Origin: Pseudomonadota bacterium
GTDB lineage: Bacteria > Pseudomonadota > Gammaproteobacteria > Burkholderiales > Burkholderiaceae_E
Assembly: GCA_963204785.1 (NCBI GenBank)
Contig: CAUJHG010000032.1
Coordinates: 1 to 44,263 of the forward strand
DNA length: 44,263 nt
Reading direction: 5' to 3'
Part shown: positions 29,020 to 39,506 of the stretch, piece by piece
Numbering within the stretch: the first letter of the stretch is position 1
How the letters are laid out: each line of letters begins with the position of its first letter
Notes under the pieces: model-generated
Told to the model about the DNA's origin: nothing
The model's database searches: none
What the model saw: only the letters and a program-made list of their open reading frames with translations
Position numbers and translations under genes: made by a program

Positions 29020-29685
29020 ATGAGAACCCGGATCAAGTTCTGCGGCCTGGTCAGGCCCGAGGACGTCGATGCGGCGGTCGCGCTGGGCGTGGACGCGCTC
29101 GGCTTCGTCTTCTACGCGCGCAGTCCGCGCTGCGTCGATGCGGCTGCGGCGCGCACCTTGCGCCGCCGCCTGCCTTCCTGGGTCAGCGCAGTGGGGCTCT
29201 TCGTGAACGAGGCGCCGCAGCGGGTTGCCGAAGTGGCCGCCGAGGTCGGGCTGGACGTGATCCAGTTCCACGGCGACGAGAGCCCCGCGGATTGCGATGC
29301 AGCCTGCGCCGGCAGGCTTCCCTACTGGCGCGCGGTGCGCATGCAGGGGCCGGGTGATTTGCTAGAATCCGCTGGCCGTTTCGAGGCGGCCGAAGCCTTG
29401 CTGCTCGACGCCTTCAGCGATGCTTACGGCGGCACCGGAACGCGCTTTGACTGGTCCTGGATTCCGCGCCGCTTTCACCGCCCGCTGATCCTCTCGGGCG
29501 GCCTGGGGCCCGATTCAGTGGCCGAAGCCATTGACCGGGTGCGTCCGGTCGGCGTCGACGTCTCCAGCGGGATCCAGGGGGCGGACCCCAGAACCAAGGA
29601 CAAGGCGTCGATGGAACGCTTCGTTGCGGCGGTGATCGCCGCCGACGCCGATCTGCTCAGTGCGAGGAACCCCAGCCCCCCATGA
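29020..29685 (+). CDS. trpF: phosphoribosylanthranilate isomerase
   Basis: TrpF catalyses the Amadori rearrangement of phosphoribosylanthranilate in tryptophan synthesis. The 221-residue TIM-barrel protein starts with [16 protein letters not shown] (C8 catalytic). VGLFVN and VIQFHGDE are typical, LLLDAFSD carries the second catalytic residue, and [12 protein letters not shown] and [10 protein letters not shown] complete the phosphate site. Only 3 bases follow truA, and its end overlaps trpB by 4 bases (ATGA). A candidate internal promoter lies in its second half. Confidence 0.96.
   Translation: MRTRIKFCGLVRPEDVDAAVALGVDALGFVFYARSPRCVDAAAARTLRRRLPSWVSAVGLFVNEAPQRVAEVAAEVGLDVIQFHGDESPADCDAACAGRLPYWRAVRMQGPGDLLESAGRFEAAEALLLDAFSDAYGGTGTRFDWSWIPRRFHRPLILSGGLGPDSVAEAIDRVRPVGVDVSSGIQGADPRTKDKASMERFVAAVIAADADLLSARNPSPP
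29358..29368 (+). promoter_or_regulatory. candidate internal extended -10 promoter in trpF
   Basis: TTTGCTAGAAT holds a TGn extension and a TAGAAT -10 inside trpF. It could give extra transcription of trpB and trpA. No -35 is recognised, and internal matches arise by chance. Confidence 0.3.
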
Positions 29686-30881
29686 AGCCCTACGATCTCC
29701 CGGATGCCCGTGGCCACTTCGGTCCCTACGGCGGCATCTTCGTCTCCGAGACGCTGGTGCATGCGCTCGAGGAACTGCGCCAGACCTACGAGCGCTACAG
29801 CAAGGACCCTGAATTCATCGCCGAGTTCGAGGACGAACTCGCACACTTCGTCGGCAGGCCCAGCCCTGTCTACCATGCCCGACGCTGGTCGCAGCTGCTG
29901 GGCGGCGCGCAGATCTACTTCAAGCGCGAAGACCTCAACCACACCGGCGCGCACAAGGTCAACAACACCATCGGCCAGGCGCTGCTCGCGCGCCGCATGG
30001 GCAAGCCGCGCGTGATCGCCGAGACCGGCGCAGGGCAGCACGGCGTGGCCACGGCCACCGTCGCAGCGCGCTACGGCATGAAGTGCGTCGTGTACATGGG
30101 CTCCGAGGACGTCGCGCGCCAGGCGCAGAACGTCTACCGGATGCGACTGCTCGGCGCCGAGGTGGTGCCGGTGGAGTCGGGTTCCAGGACCCTGAAGGAC
30201 GCGCTGAACGAAGCGATGCGCGACTGGGTGACCAACGTCGAGGACACCTTCTACATCATCGGCACGGTCGCCGGCCCGCATCCCTATCCGATGATGGTGC
30301 GCGACTTCCAGTCGGTGATCGGGCGCGAGTGCCTGCGGCAGATGCCCGAGATGACCGGTCGCCAGCCCGACTTCATCGTCGCCTGCGTGGGCGGTGGCTC
30401 CAACGCGATCGGCATCTTCCACCCCTACGTCGACGACAGCTCCGTGGCCCTGGTGGGGGTCGAGGCCGGCGGCGACGGCCTGGACACCGGCCGGCACTCG
30501 GCCTCGCTGCTGCGCGGCGTGCCGGGAGTCTTGCACGGCAACCGCACCTACCTGCTGCAGGACGAGAACGGGCAGGTGATCGACACGCACTCGGTGTCTG
30601 CCGGGCTGGACTACCCCGGCGTCGGTCCGGAACACGCCTGGCTCAAGGACGTCGGTCGCGCGCAATACGTTGCGATCGACGACGAGGCAGCCCTGAAGGC
30701 CTTCCACGACTGCTGCCGCATCGAGGGCATCATCCCGGCGCTCGAGTCGAGCCACGCACTGGCCTACGCGGCCAGGCTCGCCCCCAGCCTTCCCAGCGAC
30801 CGGATCATCCTGGTCAACCTGTCCGGCCGCGGCGACAAGGACATGCACACCGTCGCGCAGCGCAGCGGACTGGAGTTCTGA
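29682..30881 (+). CDS. trpB: tryptophan synthase beta chain
   Basis: TrpB condenses indole with serine using PLP. The 399-residue protein has the PLP lysine K92 in [22 protein letters not shown]. It also has [17 protein letters not shown], the PLP phosphate cup [10 protein letters not shown], and [16 protein letters not shown] near the C-terminus. It overlaps trpF by 4 bases and trpA by 1 base, consistent with coupled, near-equimolar translation of the alpha2beta2 enzyme. Confidence 0.98.
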   Translation: MKPYDLPDARGHFGPYGGIFVSETLVHALEELRQTYERYSKDPEFIAEFEDELAHFVGRPSPVYHARRWSQLLGGAQIYFKREDLNHTGAHKVNNTIGQALLARRMGKPRVIAETGAGQHGVATATVAARYGMKCVVYMGSEDVARQAQNVYRMRLLGAEVVPVESGSRTLKDALNEAMRDWVTNVEDTFYIIGTVAGPHPYPMMVRDFQSVIGRECLRQMPEMTGRQPDFIVACVGGGSNAIGIFHPYVDDSSVALVGVEAGGDGLDTGRHSASLLRGVPGVLHGNRTYLLQDENGQVIDTHSVSAGLDYPGVGPEHAWLKDVGRAQYVAIDDEAALKAFHDCCRIEGIIPALESSHALAYAARLAPSLPSDRIILVNLSGRGDKDMHTVAQRSGLEF

Positions 30882-31711
30882 TGTCGCGTCTGCCCGCTTC
30901 CTTCGCGCGGCTCGCCGCTGCTGGCCGCAAGGCGCTCGTTCCCTACGTCACTGCCGGCCACCCGGGTCGCGAGATCACTGTGCCGCTGATGCACGCGATG
31001 GTCGCCGCCGGCGTCGACGTGATCGAACTGGGCGTGCCCTTTTCCGATCCGATGGCCGACGGCCCGGTGATCCAGCGCGCCAACGAGGCCGCGCTCGCCC
31101 GTGGCATCGCCCTGCGCGACGTGCTCGCGATGGTGCGTGAGTTCCGCCATCGCGACGACCTCACCCCGGTGGTGCTGATGGGGTATGCCAACCCGATCGA
31201 GCGCATGGGGGTCGAGCTCTTCCTGGACGAGGCCCTGGCGGCCGGTGTCGACGGGCTGATCGTGGTCGACTACCCGCCGGAGGAGTGCGAGGAGTTCGCC
31301 GCCACTGCGCGCGCGCGCGGAATCGACCTCGTGTTCCTGCTGGCGCCCACTTCCACCGACGCGCGCATCGAGCAGGTTGCGCGGCTGGCCTCCGGCTACG
31401 TCTACTACGTCTCGCTCAAGGGCATCACCGGCGCCGGCCATCTCGACACCGCCGAGGTCGCGCAGCGCGTCGCGCACATCAAGGCGCGAACGCCTCTGCC
31501 GGTGGGCGTGGGCTTCGGCATCCGCGACGCGGCCACCGCGAAGGCGATCGCCGCCAACGCGGACGCAGTGATCATCGGCACCCGGATGATCCAGATCCTC
31601 GAGGACGGCGAGCCCGACGGCGCGCCGGCGCGCGCCGCTGCCTTCATCGCCGAAGTGCGCGCCGCGCTCGACGAACTCGAATCGACCGCAGCCAAGCCTG
31701 CGTCCGCCTGA
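30881..31711 (+). CDS. trpA: tryptophan synthase alpha chain
   Basis: TrpA releases indole from indole-3-glycerol phosphate. The 276-residue TIM-barrel protein carries the catalytic E49 ([16 protein letters not shown]) and D60, at the same numbers as in E. coli. [23 protein letters not shown] and [11 protein letters not shown] are also clear. The ATG overlaps the trpB stop (TGATG). accD begins 13 bases downstream. Confidence 0.97.
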   Translation: MSRLPASFARLAAAGRKALVPYVTAGHPGREITVPLMHAMVAAGVDVIELGVPFSDPMADGPVIQRANEAALARGIALRDVLAMVREFRHRDDLTPVVLMGYANPIERMGVELFLDEALAAGVDGLIVVDYPPEECEEFAATARARGIDLVFLLAPTSTDARIEQVARLASGYVYYVSLKGITGAGHLDTAEVAQRVAHIKARTPLPVGVGFGIRDAATAKAIAANADAVIIGTRMIQILEDGEPDGAPARAAAFIAEVRAALDELESTAAKPASA

Positions 31712-31724
31712 ACTGGGAGCTCCG

Positions 31725-32594
31725 ATGACCTGGCTCGACAAACTGCTGCCGCCGCGGATCAAGCGCTCGCACGGGAGCGCCAAGAAGGTGCCCGAAGGGC
31801 TGTGGGTCAAGTGCCCCTCCTGCGACGAGGTGCTCTACGGGGCCGACCTGGAGAGCAACGTGCACGTGTGCCCGAAGTGCGGCCACCACATGCGGCTGCG
31901 CGCGCGCAAGCGCCTGGACACGCTGCTCGACGCCGAGGGCCGCTACGAGATCGGCCAGGAGGTGCTGCCGGTCGACGCACTGAAGTTCAAGGACAGTCGC
32001 AAGTACACCGAACGCCTGCAGGAAGCGCTCGAGGACACCGAGGAAACGGACGCGCTGGTGGTGATGGGCGGCGCGATCCACACCATTCCGGTGGTGGCGG
32101 CGGCCTTCGAGTTCGAGTTCATGGGCGGCTCGATGGGTTCGGTGGTCGGCGAGCGCTTCGCCCGCGGCGTGCAGGCTGCCGTCGACCAGAAGGTGCCCTT
32201 CGTCTCGATCGCCGCATCGGGCGGCGCCCGGATGCAGGAAGGCGTGCTCTCGCTGATGCAGATGGCCAAGACCACCGCGATGCTCACCCATCTGTCCGAG
32301 AAGAAGCTGCCGTACGTGTCGGTGCTCACCGACCCGACGATGGGCGGCGTGTCGGCGAGCTTCTGCTTCCTGGGCGACGTGGTGATCGCCGAACCCCGGG
32401 CGCTGATCGGCTTTGCCGGGCCGCGCGTGATCGAGCAGACGGTGCGCGAGAAACTCCCCGAGGGCTTCCAGCGGGCCGAGTTCCTGCTCGAGAAGGGCGC
32501 GATCGACATGATCGTCGACCGCCGCCAGATGCGCGAGGAGATCGCGCGCCTGCTCGCGCTGCTGCTGCGCCAGCCCAGCGACGCGGTCGCGTGA
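31725..32594 (+). CDS. accD: acetyl-CoA carboxylase carboxyltransferase subunit beta
   Basis: AccD is the zinc-ribbon subunit of the carboxyltransferase that makes malonyl-CoA for fatty acid synthesis. In its 289 residues the zinc ligands C30, C33, C49 and C52 ([10 protein letters not shown] and HVCPKCGHH) are seen. The crotonase-fold core includes [27 protein letters not shown] and [14 protein letters not shown]. The stop overlaps the GTG start of folC (GTGA). The trpFBA-accD-folC order is a standard proteobacterial arrangement. Confidence 0.98.
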   Translation: MTWLDKLLPPRIKRSHGSAKKVPEGLWVKCPSCDEVLYGADLESNVHVCPKCGHHMRLRARKRLDTLLDAEGRYEIGQEVLPVDALKFKDSRKYTERLQEALEDTEETDALVVMGGAIHTIPVVAAAFEFEFMGGSMGSVVGERFARGVQAAVDQKVPFVSIAASGGARMQEGVLSLMQMAKTTAMLTHLSEKKLPYVSVLTDPTMGGVSASFCFLGDVVIAEPRALIGFAGPRVIEQTVREKLPEGFQRAEFLLEKGAIDMIVDRRQMREEIARLLALLLRQPSDAVA

Positions 32595-33883
32595 GCGCCC
32601 AGGCTCTGCCGGCAACGCTGGCCGGCTGGCTCGAGTGGATCGAGCAACTGCACCCGAGCAGCGTCGCGCTCGGCCTGGATCGGCTGCGCGCCGTCGCCCA
32701 ACGGCTCGATCTGCGCCTGGACTGCACCGTGATCACGGTGGGCGGGACCAACGGCAAGGGCTCGACCTGCGCGATGCTCGAGTCGATCCTCCTGCAGGCC
32801 GGCTATCGCGTCGCGCTGTACACCTCGCCGCACCTGGTGCACTTCAACGAGCGCGCCCGGCTCTCCGGAGAGCCGGCCAGCGACGAACTGCTGCTGCCGC
32901 ACTTCGAGGCGGTGGAGCGCGCACGCGGCGACACGCAGCTCACCTACTTCGAGTTCACCACGCTCGCAATCCTGCGGCTGTTCGCGCAGTTCGCCCCTGA
33001 TGTCGCGATCCTGGAGGTCGGGCTCGGCGGGCGGCTGGACGCGGTGAACCTGATCGACGCCGACTGTGCGATCGTCACCTGCATCGACATCGACCACGTC
33101 GAGTTCCTCGGCGATTCCCGCGAGACGATCGGCCGCGAGAAGGCGCACGTGTTCCGCAGCGGACGCCCGGCGATCTGCAGCGACCCGGTCCCGCCTGCAT
33201 CGCTGGTGGAGTACGCGCAGGAGATCGGCGCGGACCTCTGGCTGTTCGGGCGCGACTTCAACTACGCCGGTGACCGCCAGCAGTGGTCCTACGGCGGGCG
33301 CACGCAGCGGCGCAGCGCCTTCGCCTACCCTTCGCTGCGCGGCGCCAACCAGTTGCTGAACGCCGCAGGCGTGCTCGCGGCGCTCGAAGCCCTGCGCACC
33401 CGGCTGCCGGTGAGCCAGCAGGCGGTGCGCGAGGGCCTTGCGACCGTGGAGCTGCCCGGGCGTTTCCAGGTGCTCCCGGGCCGCCCGGTGGTGGTGCTGG
33501 ATGTCGCGCACAACCCGCATGCGGCTGCGCACCTGGCGAGCAACCTCGACGCGATGGGCAGGTTCCGCAAGACCTGGGGTGTGTTCGGCGCGATGGCCGA
33601 CAAGGACATCGAATCGATGGTCGAGCACCTGAAGACGCGCATCGATCACTGGCTGCCGGTCGACCTTCCGGGGGCTCGCGCGGCAAGCGCACAGGCGCTG
33701 CTGGCGCGGCTTGCCGCCGCCGGAGTCGAAGCGGGCGAGGAACGCATCGTCGAGGCGCACCCCAGCGCGCGCGAGGCGCTCGACAGCGCCGAGGCCAGGG
33801 CAGGGCAGGATGATAGAATCGTCGTCTTCGGTTCCTTCCTGACCGTGGCCGACGTGCTCCGCGCGCGTCAGCGCCACGGCTGA
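32591..33883 (+). CDS. folC: bifunctional folylpolyglutamate/dihydrofolate synthase
   Basis: FolC adds glutamates to folates and makes dihydrofolate. The 430-residue Mur-ligase-like protein has the P-loop GGTNGKGST (51-59), [28 protein letters not shown] and [18 protein letters not shown] and [12 protein letters not shown] mark the C-terminal domain. The GTG start overlaps the accD stop; the frame remains open far upstream, but that is a shadow of accD. A possible promoter for the next genes lies near its 3' end. Confidence 0.95.
   Translation: MSAQALPATLAGWLEWIEQLHPSSVALGLDRLRAVAQRLDLRLDCTVITVGGTNGKGSTCAMLESILLQAGYRVALYTSPHLVHFNERARLSGEPASDELLLPHFEAVERARGDTQLTYFEFTTLAILRLFAQFAPDVAILEVGLGGRLDAVNLIDADCAIVTCIDIDHVEFLGDSRETIGREKAHVFRSGRPAICSDPVPPASLVEYAQEIGADLWLFGRDFNYAGDRQQWSYGGRTQRRSAFAYPSLRGANQLLNAAGVLAALEALRTRLPVSQQAVREGLATVELPGRFQVLPGRPVVVLDVAHNPHAAAHLASNLDAMGRFRKTWGVFGAMADKDIESMVEHLKTRIDHWLPVDLPGARAASAQALLARLAAAGVEAGEERIVEAHPSAREALDSAEARAGQDDRIVVFGSFLTVADVLRARQRHG
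33811..33819 (+). promoter_or_regulatory. candidate extended -10 promoter at the folC 3' end
   Basis: TGATAGAAT is a TGn-extended TAGAAT about 93 bases before the SPOR gene. It could start a separate transcript for the SPOR gene, cvpA and purF. There is no clear -35. Confidence 0.35.
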
Positions 33884-33911
33884 TCCCAACAGGCTCGTTC
33901 CCCGCTTTCCT

Positions 33912-34811
33912 ATGGCCACGCGCAACTCGTCCGCCGGGAAGAACGGCGCCCTCGACCCCGCGCTGCCACAGAAGAAGCGAGCCCGTCGCCGCCTCGTCGG
34001 CGCAGCGGCTGTGTGCCTGGCTGCCGCGATCATCCTCCCGGCCATCCTCGACTCCGAGCCGCGCCACTCCCGCGAGGACGTGCAGGTGCGCATCCCCTCG
34101 CGCGAGACGCCGCAGCGCGACGCCGACGACGGTGCGGTGCAGGGCGTGATCGGCAGCGCGACGCGCGCGCCCGGTCCGGCACCGGATGCCGGCGATGCAC
34201 GTGCACCCGAGGCCGACGGCCCTGCCGAACTGCTGACAGACGCGCCGGGCGATCTTCCGTCCGACGGACGCGAATCCCGCGAGCACGCTGGCGCAGCATC
34301 CTCGAAGACAACTCCTGCCGGAGCCTCCGGTTCGGCAAGAGCGGCCGGCGGCGCGCCGCCCTCGCTCTCGGTGCCCATTGCCGGCGCGGGTGCCGGGCAG
34401 GCCTCCGCGCCAGCGAAGTCGAAGGCCGAGCCCAGAGCCGAGACAAAGACCGAGCCGAAGGCCGGCTCGAAACCGGACGCCAGGGCCGAGCCGAAGGCAG
34501 CCCCGAAGCCCGACGCCAAGGTCGAGGCGAAGAACGAGGTGAAGCACGAACTGCGCCCCGAGCCGAAAGCGCCCGAGACGCATGGCGCCTTCCTGCTGCA
34601 GGCCGGCGCCTTCGCCACCGAGAAGGCCGCGCTCGACCAGGTGGCGCGCCTGCGCAAGGCCGGCCAGAAGGCGTACACGGAAAAGGTGAAGACCAGCCAG
34701 GGCGAACGCATCCGCGTGCGCATCGGCCCCTTCGCGAGTCGCGATGCTGCCGAGAAGGCGCGCGCGGCGCTCGCCGGCGCAGGGGTCGAAGCCGCCGTGA
34801 TCGCGCCCTGA
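33912..34811 (+). CDS. SPOR-domain inner-membrane protein (DedD-like)
   Basis: SPOR domains bind denuded septal peptidoglycan, so this 299-residue protein is probably a cell-division accessory protein. A short cytoplasmic start with KKRARRR is followed by one membrane helix (about 29-45, LVGAAAVCLAAAIILPAIL). A long, low-complexity periplasmic linker rich in Ala, Pro, Lys and Glu comes next (KAEPRAETKTEPKAGSKPD and similar repeats). The SPOR domain covers about 222-299 (FLLQAGAFATEKAALDQVARLR ... VRIGPFASRDAAEKA). The place between folC and cvpA matches dedD in other proteobacteria. Confidence 0.9.
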   Translation: MATRNSSAGKNGALDPALPQKKRARRRLVGAAAVCLAAAIILPAILDSEPRHSREDVQVRIPSRETPQRDADDGAVQGVIGSATRAPGPAPDAGDARAPEADGPAELLTDAPGDLPSDGRESREHAGAASSKTTPAGASGSARAAGGAPPSLSVPIAGAGAGQASAPAKSKAEPRAETKTEPKAGSKPDARAEPKAAPKPDAKVEAKNEVKHELRPEPKAPETHGAFLLQAGAFATEKAALDQVARLRKAGQKAYTEKVKTSQGERIRVRIGPFASRDAAEKARAALAGAGVEAAVIAP

Positions 34812-34817
34812 GATCCG

Positions 34818-35315
34818 ATGGGCAGCCTTTCGCTCGACGTCCTCACCGGCTGGGACTGGTTCGTGCTGCTCGTGTTCCTGTTGTCGATCTCGCTGGGCGT
34901 CTGGCGAGGGTTGGTGCGCACCGTGTTCGGACTGGCGGCCTGGGTGACGGCGCTGATCGGGGCACCCCTGCTCGCGCCCGCGGTGGTGGATGCGGTGGGC
35001 ATGCAGGCGTACCCGTGGGTGGTGATCGTGCTGCTCTTCGTGGCGATTCTGGTCGCGGTGCGACTGCTGGGCAGCGCACTGGCCCGCCTGCTGGGCAAGG
35101 TCGGGCTGGGCGGCGCGGACCGCGGACTCGGCGGGGCGCTGGGCGCAGCGCGCGCGCTCCTGCTGATCCTGCTGGCAGTGGTTGCTGCGCGCATGCTTGA
35201 AATGGACCAAAATTCCGCCTGGCGAAATGCGCTTTCGCGTCCGCTGCTGGAAGCTCTGGTGCAGTGGGTCGAGCCGCACCTGCCGCAGCGGCAAATCAAC
35301 GTCCGGCAAACCTGA
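34818..35315 (+). CDS. cvpA: CvpA family membrane protein
   Basis: The 165-residue protein has about four membrane segments. The family opening [37 protein letters not shown] is clear, followed by [29 protein letters not shown]. CvpA is needed for colicin V production in E. coli; its general role, perhaps in envelope homeostasis, is not settled. It lies 6 bases after the SPOR gene and 14 bases before purF, the usual cvpA-purF pairing. Confidence 0.93.
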   Translation: MGSLSLDVLTGWDWFVLLVFLLSISLGVWRGLVRTVFGLAAWVTALIGAPLLAPAVVDAVGMQAYPWVVIVLLFVAILVAVRLLGSALARLLGKVGLGGADRGLGGALGAARALLLILLAVVAARMLEMDQNSAWRNALSRPLLEALVQWVEPHLPQRQINVRQT

Positions 35316-35329
35316 AAGCGAGGGCTCCG

Positions 35330-36856
35330 ATGTGCGGGATCCTGGGTGTCGTTTCCCACAGTCCGGTCAACCAGTTGCTCTATGACGGCCTGCTGCTGCT
35401 GCAGCACCGGGGCCAGGATGCAGCGGGGATCGCCACCGCGATGGCGAAGTCCTTCAACATGCACAAGGCCAACGGCATGGTGCGCGACGTCTTCCGTACC
35501 CGGAACATGCGCTCGCTGCCGGGCGCAAGCGGCATCGGCCACGTGCGCTACCCCACTGCGGGCTCGGCCTCCGATTCCGAGCAGGCGCAGCCCTTCTACG
35601 TGAACGCGCCCTTCGGGATCATGTTCGCGCACAACGGCAACCTCACCAACGCGCGCGAGCTTCGCGAGGAGCTGTTCACGCGCGACCTGCGCCACATCAA
35701 CACCAACTCCGACTCCGAGGTGCTGCTCAACGTGCTCGCGCACGAGCTCCAGGAGGCGGCAGTGGGCGTCACGCTGGACCCGGACGCGATCTTCCGTGCA
35801 GTGGCCGGGCTGCACCGGCGGGTGCGCGGCGCCTACGCGTGCGTCGCGGAGATCTCCGGCTACGGGGTGCTCGCGTTTCGCGATCCGCACGGGATCAGGC
35901 CGCTGTGCTACGGAGTGGCCGAGACCGACCAGGGCGTGGAATACCTGGTGTCCTCGGAGTCGGTCGCGCTCGAAGGCCTGGGCTTTCGGCTGGTGCGCGA
36001 CGTCGCCCCCGGCGAGGCGATCTTCATCGACCTGCACGGCGGCTTTCATGCGCGACAGTGCGCGCAGAACCCGTCGCTGAACCCCTGCATCTTCGAGTAC
36101 GTCTACTTCGCCCGGCCCGACGCGCTGATCGACGGCGCCTCGGTCTACGACGCGCGCCTGCGCATGGGCGAGTACCTGGCCGAGAAGATCGCCCGCGAAC
36201 TGCCGCTGGGCGACATCGACGTGGTGATGCCGATCCCGGACACCTCGCGCCCATCGGCGATGCAACTGGCGATGAAGCTGGGGATCGGCTATCGCGAGGG
36301 CTTCCTGAAGAACCGCTATGTCGGGCGCACCTTCATCATGCCCGGGCAGTCGGTGCGCAAGAAGTCGGTGCGCCAGAAGCTCAACGCGATGAGCGTGGAG
36401 TTCAGGGGCAAGAACGTCCTGCTGGTGGACGACTCGATCGTGCGCGGCACCACCTCGCAGGAGATCGTCCAGATGGCACGCGACTCCGGCGCGAACAAGG
36501 TGTACTTCGCCTCGGCCTCGCCGCCGGTGCGCTTTCCGAACGTCTATGGCATCGACATGCCCTCGCGCCGCGAGCTGATCGCCAGCGGGCGCAGCGACGA
36601 GGAGATCCGGCGCGCGATCGGCGCCGACGCACTGGTCTACCAGGACATCGACGCGATGCTGCGTTCGGTCACCGACGTGAATCCTGCGCTCACGAGCTTC
36701 GAGGCCTCCTGCTTCGACGGCGTGTACCTGACCGGCGACGTGACGCCCGAGTACCTCGAGCGGATCGAGCGTGCCCGAAGCGAGCGGCCTGCGACCCTCG
36801 AGGACGAGCCGGCGCGCAACCAGATGAACCTGCAGTTCTCGGTGGCGACCGACTGA
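35330..36856 (+). CDS. purF: amidophosphoribosyltransferase
   Basis: PurF makes phosphoribosylamine from PRPP and glutamine, the first step of purine synthesis. The 508-residue protein begins MCGILGVV; C2 is the N-terminal nucleophile of the glutaminase domain after Met removal. [18 protein letters not shown] and AHNGNLTNA follow. The phosphoribosyltransferase half includes [27 protein letters not shown] and the PRPP loop [16 protein letters not shown]. The ATG at 35330 is the only start that exposes the catalytic cysteine. Confidence 0.98.
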   Translation: MCGILGVVSHSPVNQLLYDGLLLLQHRGQDAAGIATAMAKSFNMHKANGMVRDVFRTRNMRSLPGASGIGHVRYPTAGSASDSEQAQPFYVNAPFGIMFAHNGNLTNARELREELFTRDLRHINTNSDSEVLLNVLAHELQEAAVGVTLDPDAIFRAVAGLHRRVRGAYACVAEISGYGVLAFRDPHGIRPLCYGVAETDQGVEYLVSSESVALEGLGFRLVRDVAPGEAIFIDLHGGFHARQCAQNPSLNPCIFEYVYFARPDALIDGASVYDARLRMGEYLAEKIARELPLGDIDVVMPIPDTSRPSAMQLAMKLGIGYREGFLKNRYVGRTFIMPGQSVRKKSVRQKLNAMSVEFRGKNVLLVDDSIVRGTTSQEIVQMARDSGANKVYFASASPPVRFPNVYGIDMPSRRELIASGRSDEEIRRAIGADALVYQDIDAMLRSVTDVNPALTSFEASCFDGVYLTGDVTPEYLERIERARSERPATLEDEPARNQMNLQFSVATD

Positions 36857-36940
36857 CCCGCCGCCCGACCCTGCGCCGCAGGCTCCCGGCGAGCCCGCCT
36901 CGGACTCGGCTGCGACGAGACCCTGCAACCCCGAGACAGC

Positions 36941-38158
36941 ATGAACGACCACCCAGCCAAGCAGGACCCTCTCGCCGCACTTGCCCTGGAGACGCGCGCG
37001 GTGCGCGCAGGGATCGAGCGCACCCAGTTCGGCGAGCACGCCGAGCCCGTCTTCCTCACCTCGAGCTTCGTCTTCGAGAGCGCGGCCCAGGCTGCCGCGC
37101 GCTTCAGCGGCGAGGAGGAGGGGTTCATCTACTCGCGCTTCTCCAACCCGACGGTGCGCACCTTCCAGGACCGGCTCGCCTCGCTCGAGGGGGCCGAAGC
37201 CTGTCTGGCGACTGCGTCGGGGATGTCGGCGATCCTCGCAGTGGTGATGGCGCTGCTCGAGGGCGGCGACCACGTGGTCTGCTCGGCCAGCGTGTTCGGC
37301 GCCACTGCGCAACTGCTGAACATGTTCGGGCGCTACGGCGTGCAGACCACCTACGTGCCGCTGGGCGATGTCGGTGCGTGGGAGGCCGCGGTGCGCCCCG
37401 GCGTGACCAGGCTGTTCTACCTCGAGACCCCGTCCAATCCGCTGACCGAGATCGCGGACCTGGAGGCGATCTCCGCGGTGGCCAGGCGCCACGGCGTGCG
37501 GCTGGTGGTGGACAACTGCTTCTCCACGCCGGTGCTGCAGCGACCGCTCGCGCAAGGCGCCGACGTGGTGGTGCACTCGGCCACCAAGTACATCGACGGC
37601 CAGGGCCGCGTGCTGGGCGGCGCCGTACTGGGCAGCGCGGCCTTCATCGACGGGGCGGTGCTGCCGGTGCTGCGCACTGCCGGACCGGCGCTCTCGCCGT
37701 TCAACGCCTGGGTGCTGCTCAAGGGGCTCGAGACACTTCCGGTGCGCATGGAGAAGCAGTGCGCCAATGCCCTTGCGGTGGCGCGCTGGCTCGAGGCCCA
37801 GCCGGGCGTGGAGCGGGTGTTCTACCCAGGGCTGGAGTCGCACCCGCAGCACGCGCTGGCAAGGCGCCAGCAGAGCGCAGGCGGCGCGATCATCGCCTTC
37901 GTGGTCAAGGGCGACGACGACGCGAGCGCCCGGGCGGCCGCCTGGCGCGTGATCGACAGGGCGCGCGTGCTCTCGATCACCGGCAACCTGGGCGACGTGA
38001 AGACGACGATCACGCACCCCGCCAGCACCACGCACCATCGCATCGGGCCCGAGGCGCGCCGCGCGGCCGGGGTCACCGAGGGGCTGCTGCGCCTGGCGGT
38101 GGGGCTGGAGAGCCCGGAGGACATCTGCGCGGACCTCGCGCGCGGGCTGACCTGCTGA
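36941..38158 (+). CDS. metZ: O-succinylhomoserine sulfhydrylase
   Basis: MetZ makes homocysteine directly from O-succinylhomoserine and sulfide in methionine synthesis. The 405-residue PLP enzyme of the Cys/Met family shows LTSSFVFESA, YSRFSNPTV, ATASGMSAI and the PLP lysine K216 in VVHSATKYIDGQGRVLGG. GNLGDVKTTITHPASTTHH lies near the end. It follows purF after 84 bases, an order usual for Burkholderiales and Pseudomonas. Cystathionine gamma-synthase or a gamma-lyase cannot be fully ruled out from sequence alone, but the context favours MetZ. Confidence 0.92.
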   Translation: MNDHPAKQDPLAALALETRAVRAGIERTQFGEHAEPVFLTSSFVFESAAQAAARFSGEEEGFIYSRFSNPTVRTFQDRLASLEGAEACLATASGMSAILAVVMALLEGGDHVVCSASVFGATAQLLNMFGRYGVQTTYVPLGDVGAWEAAVRPGVTRLFYLETPSNPLTEIADLEAISAVARRHGVRLVVDNCFSTPVLQRPLAQGADVVVHSATKYIDGQGRVLGGAVLGSAAFIDGAVLPVLRTAGPALSPFNAWVLLKGLETLPVRMEKQCANALAVARWLEAQPGVERVFYPGLESHPQHALARRQQSAGGAIIAFVVKGDDDASARAAAWRVIDRARVLSITGNLGDVKTTITHPASTTHHRIGPEARRAAGVTEGLLRLAVGLESPEDICADLARGLTC

Positions 38159-38163
38159 TCGCA

Positions 38164-38195
38164 GCGCAACCGGCGCACGCGGTGCGCGCAACCGG
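38164..38195. repeat. hairpin flanked by a direct repeat after metZ
   Basis: GCGCAACCGG occurs at 38164-38173 and 38186-38195. Between and overlapping them, GCGCAC/GTGCGC (38173-38187) forms a 6-bp hairpin. It may slow or end transcription after metZ, but no T run follows. Confidence 0.4.
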
Positions 38196-38260
38196 TCAGA
38201 ATGGAGCCGAAGCCGGCGGGGAGCGCTCCGCCGGGGATCACCGACACGGAGGAGACAGCG

Positions 38261-39427
38261 ATGGATTTTGCGCTCAGCGCCGACCAGCAGGCGATCGTCG
38301 AGGCGGTCGAGCAGTTGTGCAAGCCCTTCGACGCCGACTACTGGCTTCGCAAGGACACCGAGGGCGGCTTCCCCGCCGACTTCCACAGCGCGATGGCGCA
38401 GGCCGGCTGGCTGGGGGTTGCGATGCCCGAGCGCTTCGGCGGCTCGGGGCTGGGCATCACCGAGGCGGCGCTGGTGATGCACACGGTGTCGGCCTCCGGC
38501 GCGGGCCTGTCGGGGGCTTCCGCGGTGCACATGAACATCTTCGGGCTGCACCCGGTGGTGGTGCACGGCAACGACGAGCAGCGCGAGCGCTGGCTGCCGC
38601 CGCTGATCCAGGGCCGCGAGCGCGCGTGCTTCGCAGTGACCGAGCCCAACACCGGGCTGAACACCCTCAAGCTGAAGACCTTTGCAGCCCGCAAGGGTGA
38701 CGGCTACGTGGTCAACGGGCAGAAGGTGTGGATCTCCACCGCGCAGGTCGCCGAGAAGGTGCTGCTGCTGGCGCGCACCACGCCGGTGGAGGAGGTGCGC
38801 AAGCCCACCGACGGCCTGAGCCTCTTCTACACGGACCTGGACCGAAGGCACGTCGAAGTGCGCGAGATCCCCAAGATGGGGCGCAAGGCGGTGGACTCCA
38901 ACCAGGTGTTCATCGACAACCTGGTGGTGCCGGCGGCCGATCGCATCGGCGAGGAAGGCAAGGGCTTCGAGTACATCCTGCACGGGATGAATCCGGAGCG
39001 GATCCTGATCGCCGCCGAGGCGGTGGGCCTGGGCCGCGCGGCGCTTCGGCGCGCCGCTGCGTACGCGAACGAGCGCATCGTCTTCGAGCGGCCGATCGGC
39101 AAGAACCAGGCGATCCAGCACCCGCTCGCGCGCTGCTGGATGGAGCTGGAGGCGGCCTGGCTGATGGTGCTCAGGGCGGCGTGGCTCTACGACCGCGGTG
39201 AACAGTGCGGCGCCGAGGCCAACTCGGCGAAGTACCTCGCGGCCGAAGCGGGCTTTCGCGCCTGCGAGACTGCAGTGATGACCCACGGCGGAATGGGCTA
39301 TGCCCGCGAGTACCACGTCGAGCGCTACCTGCGCGAGAGCCTGATTCCGCGCATCGCGCCGGTGAGCCGCGAACTGGTGCTCAGCTTCGTGGCCGAGAAG
39401 GTGCTGGGGCTGCCGAAGTCGTACTGA
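38261..39427 (+). CDS. acyl-CoA dehydrogenase family protein
   Basis: This 388-residue flavoprotein has the full acyl-CoA dehydrogenase layout. The N-terminal helical domain includes [24 protein letters not shown]. The FAD-binding part contains [11 protein letters not shown] and KVWISTAQ, and the C-terminal helical domain contains [20 protein letters not shown]. It should oxidise an acyl-CoA in lipid or amino-acid breakdown; the chain length cannot be read from the sequence. GGAGGAGAC precedes the ATG at 38261, which decides the start. It converges on dnaE2 across a 79-base spacer without a clear terminator. Confidence 0.93.
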   Translation: MDFALSADQQAIVEAVEQLCKPFDADYWLRKDTEGGFPADFHSAMAQAGWLGVAMPERFGGSGLGITEAALVMHTVSASGAGLSGASAVHMNIFGLHPVVVHGNDEQRERWLPPLIQGRERACFAVTEPNTGLNTLKLKTFAARKGDGYVVNGQKVWISTAQVAEKVLLLARTTPVEEVRKPTDGLSLFYTDLDRRHVEVREIPKMGRKAVDSNQVFIDNLVVPAADRIGEEGKGFEYILHGMNPERILIAAEAVGLGRAALRRAAAYANERIVFERPIGKNQAIQHPLARCWMELEAAWLMVLRAAWLYDRGEQCGAEANSAKYLAAEAGFRACETAVMTHGGMGYAREYHVERYLRESLIPRIAPVSRELVLSFVAEKVLGLPKSY

Positions 39428-39506
39428 TCCGGCGCAGGCCGCGCGCCCGTCCGGGCAGCGCAGGCGGGCGAGGGGCAGGGCGCACGCGTCCACGACCCGG
39501 GCCTCC

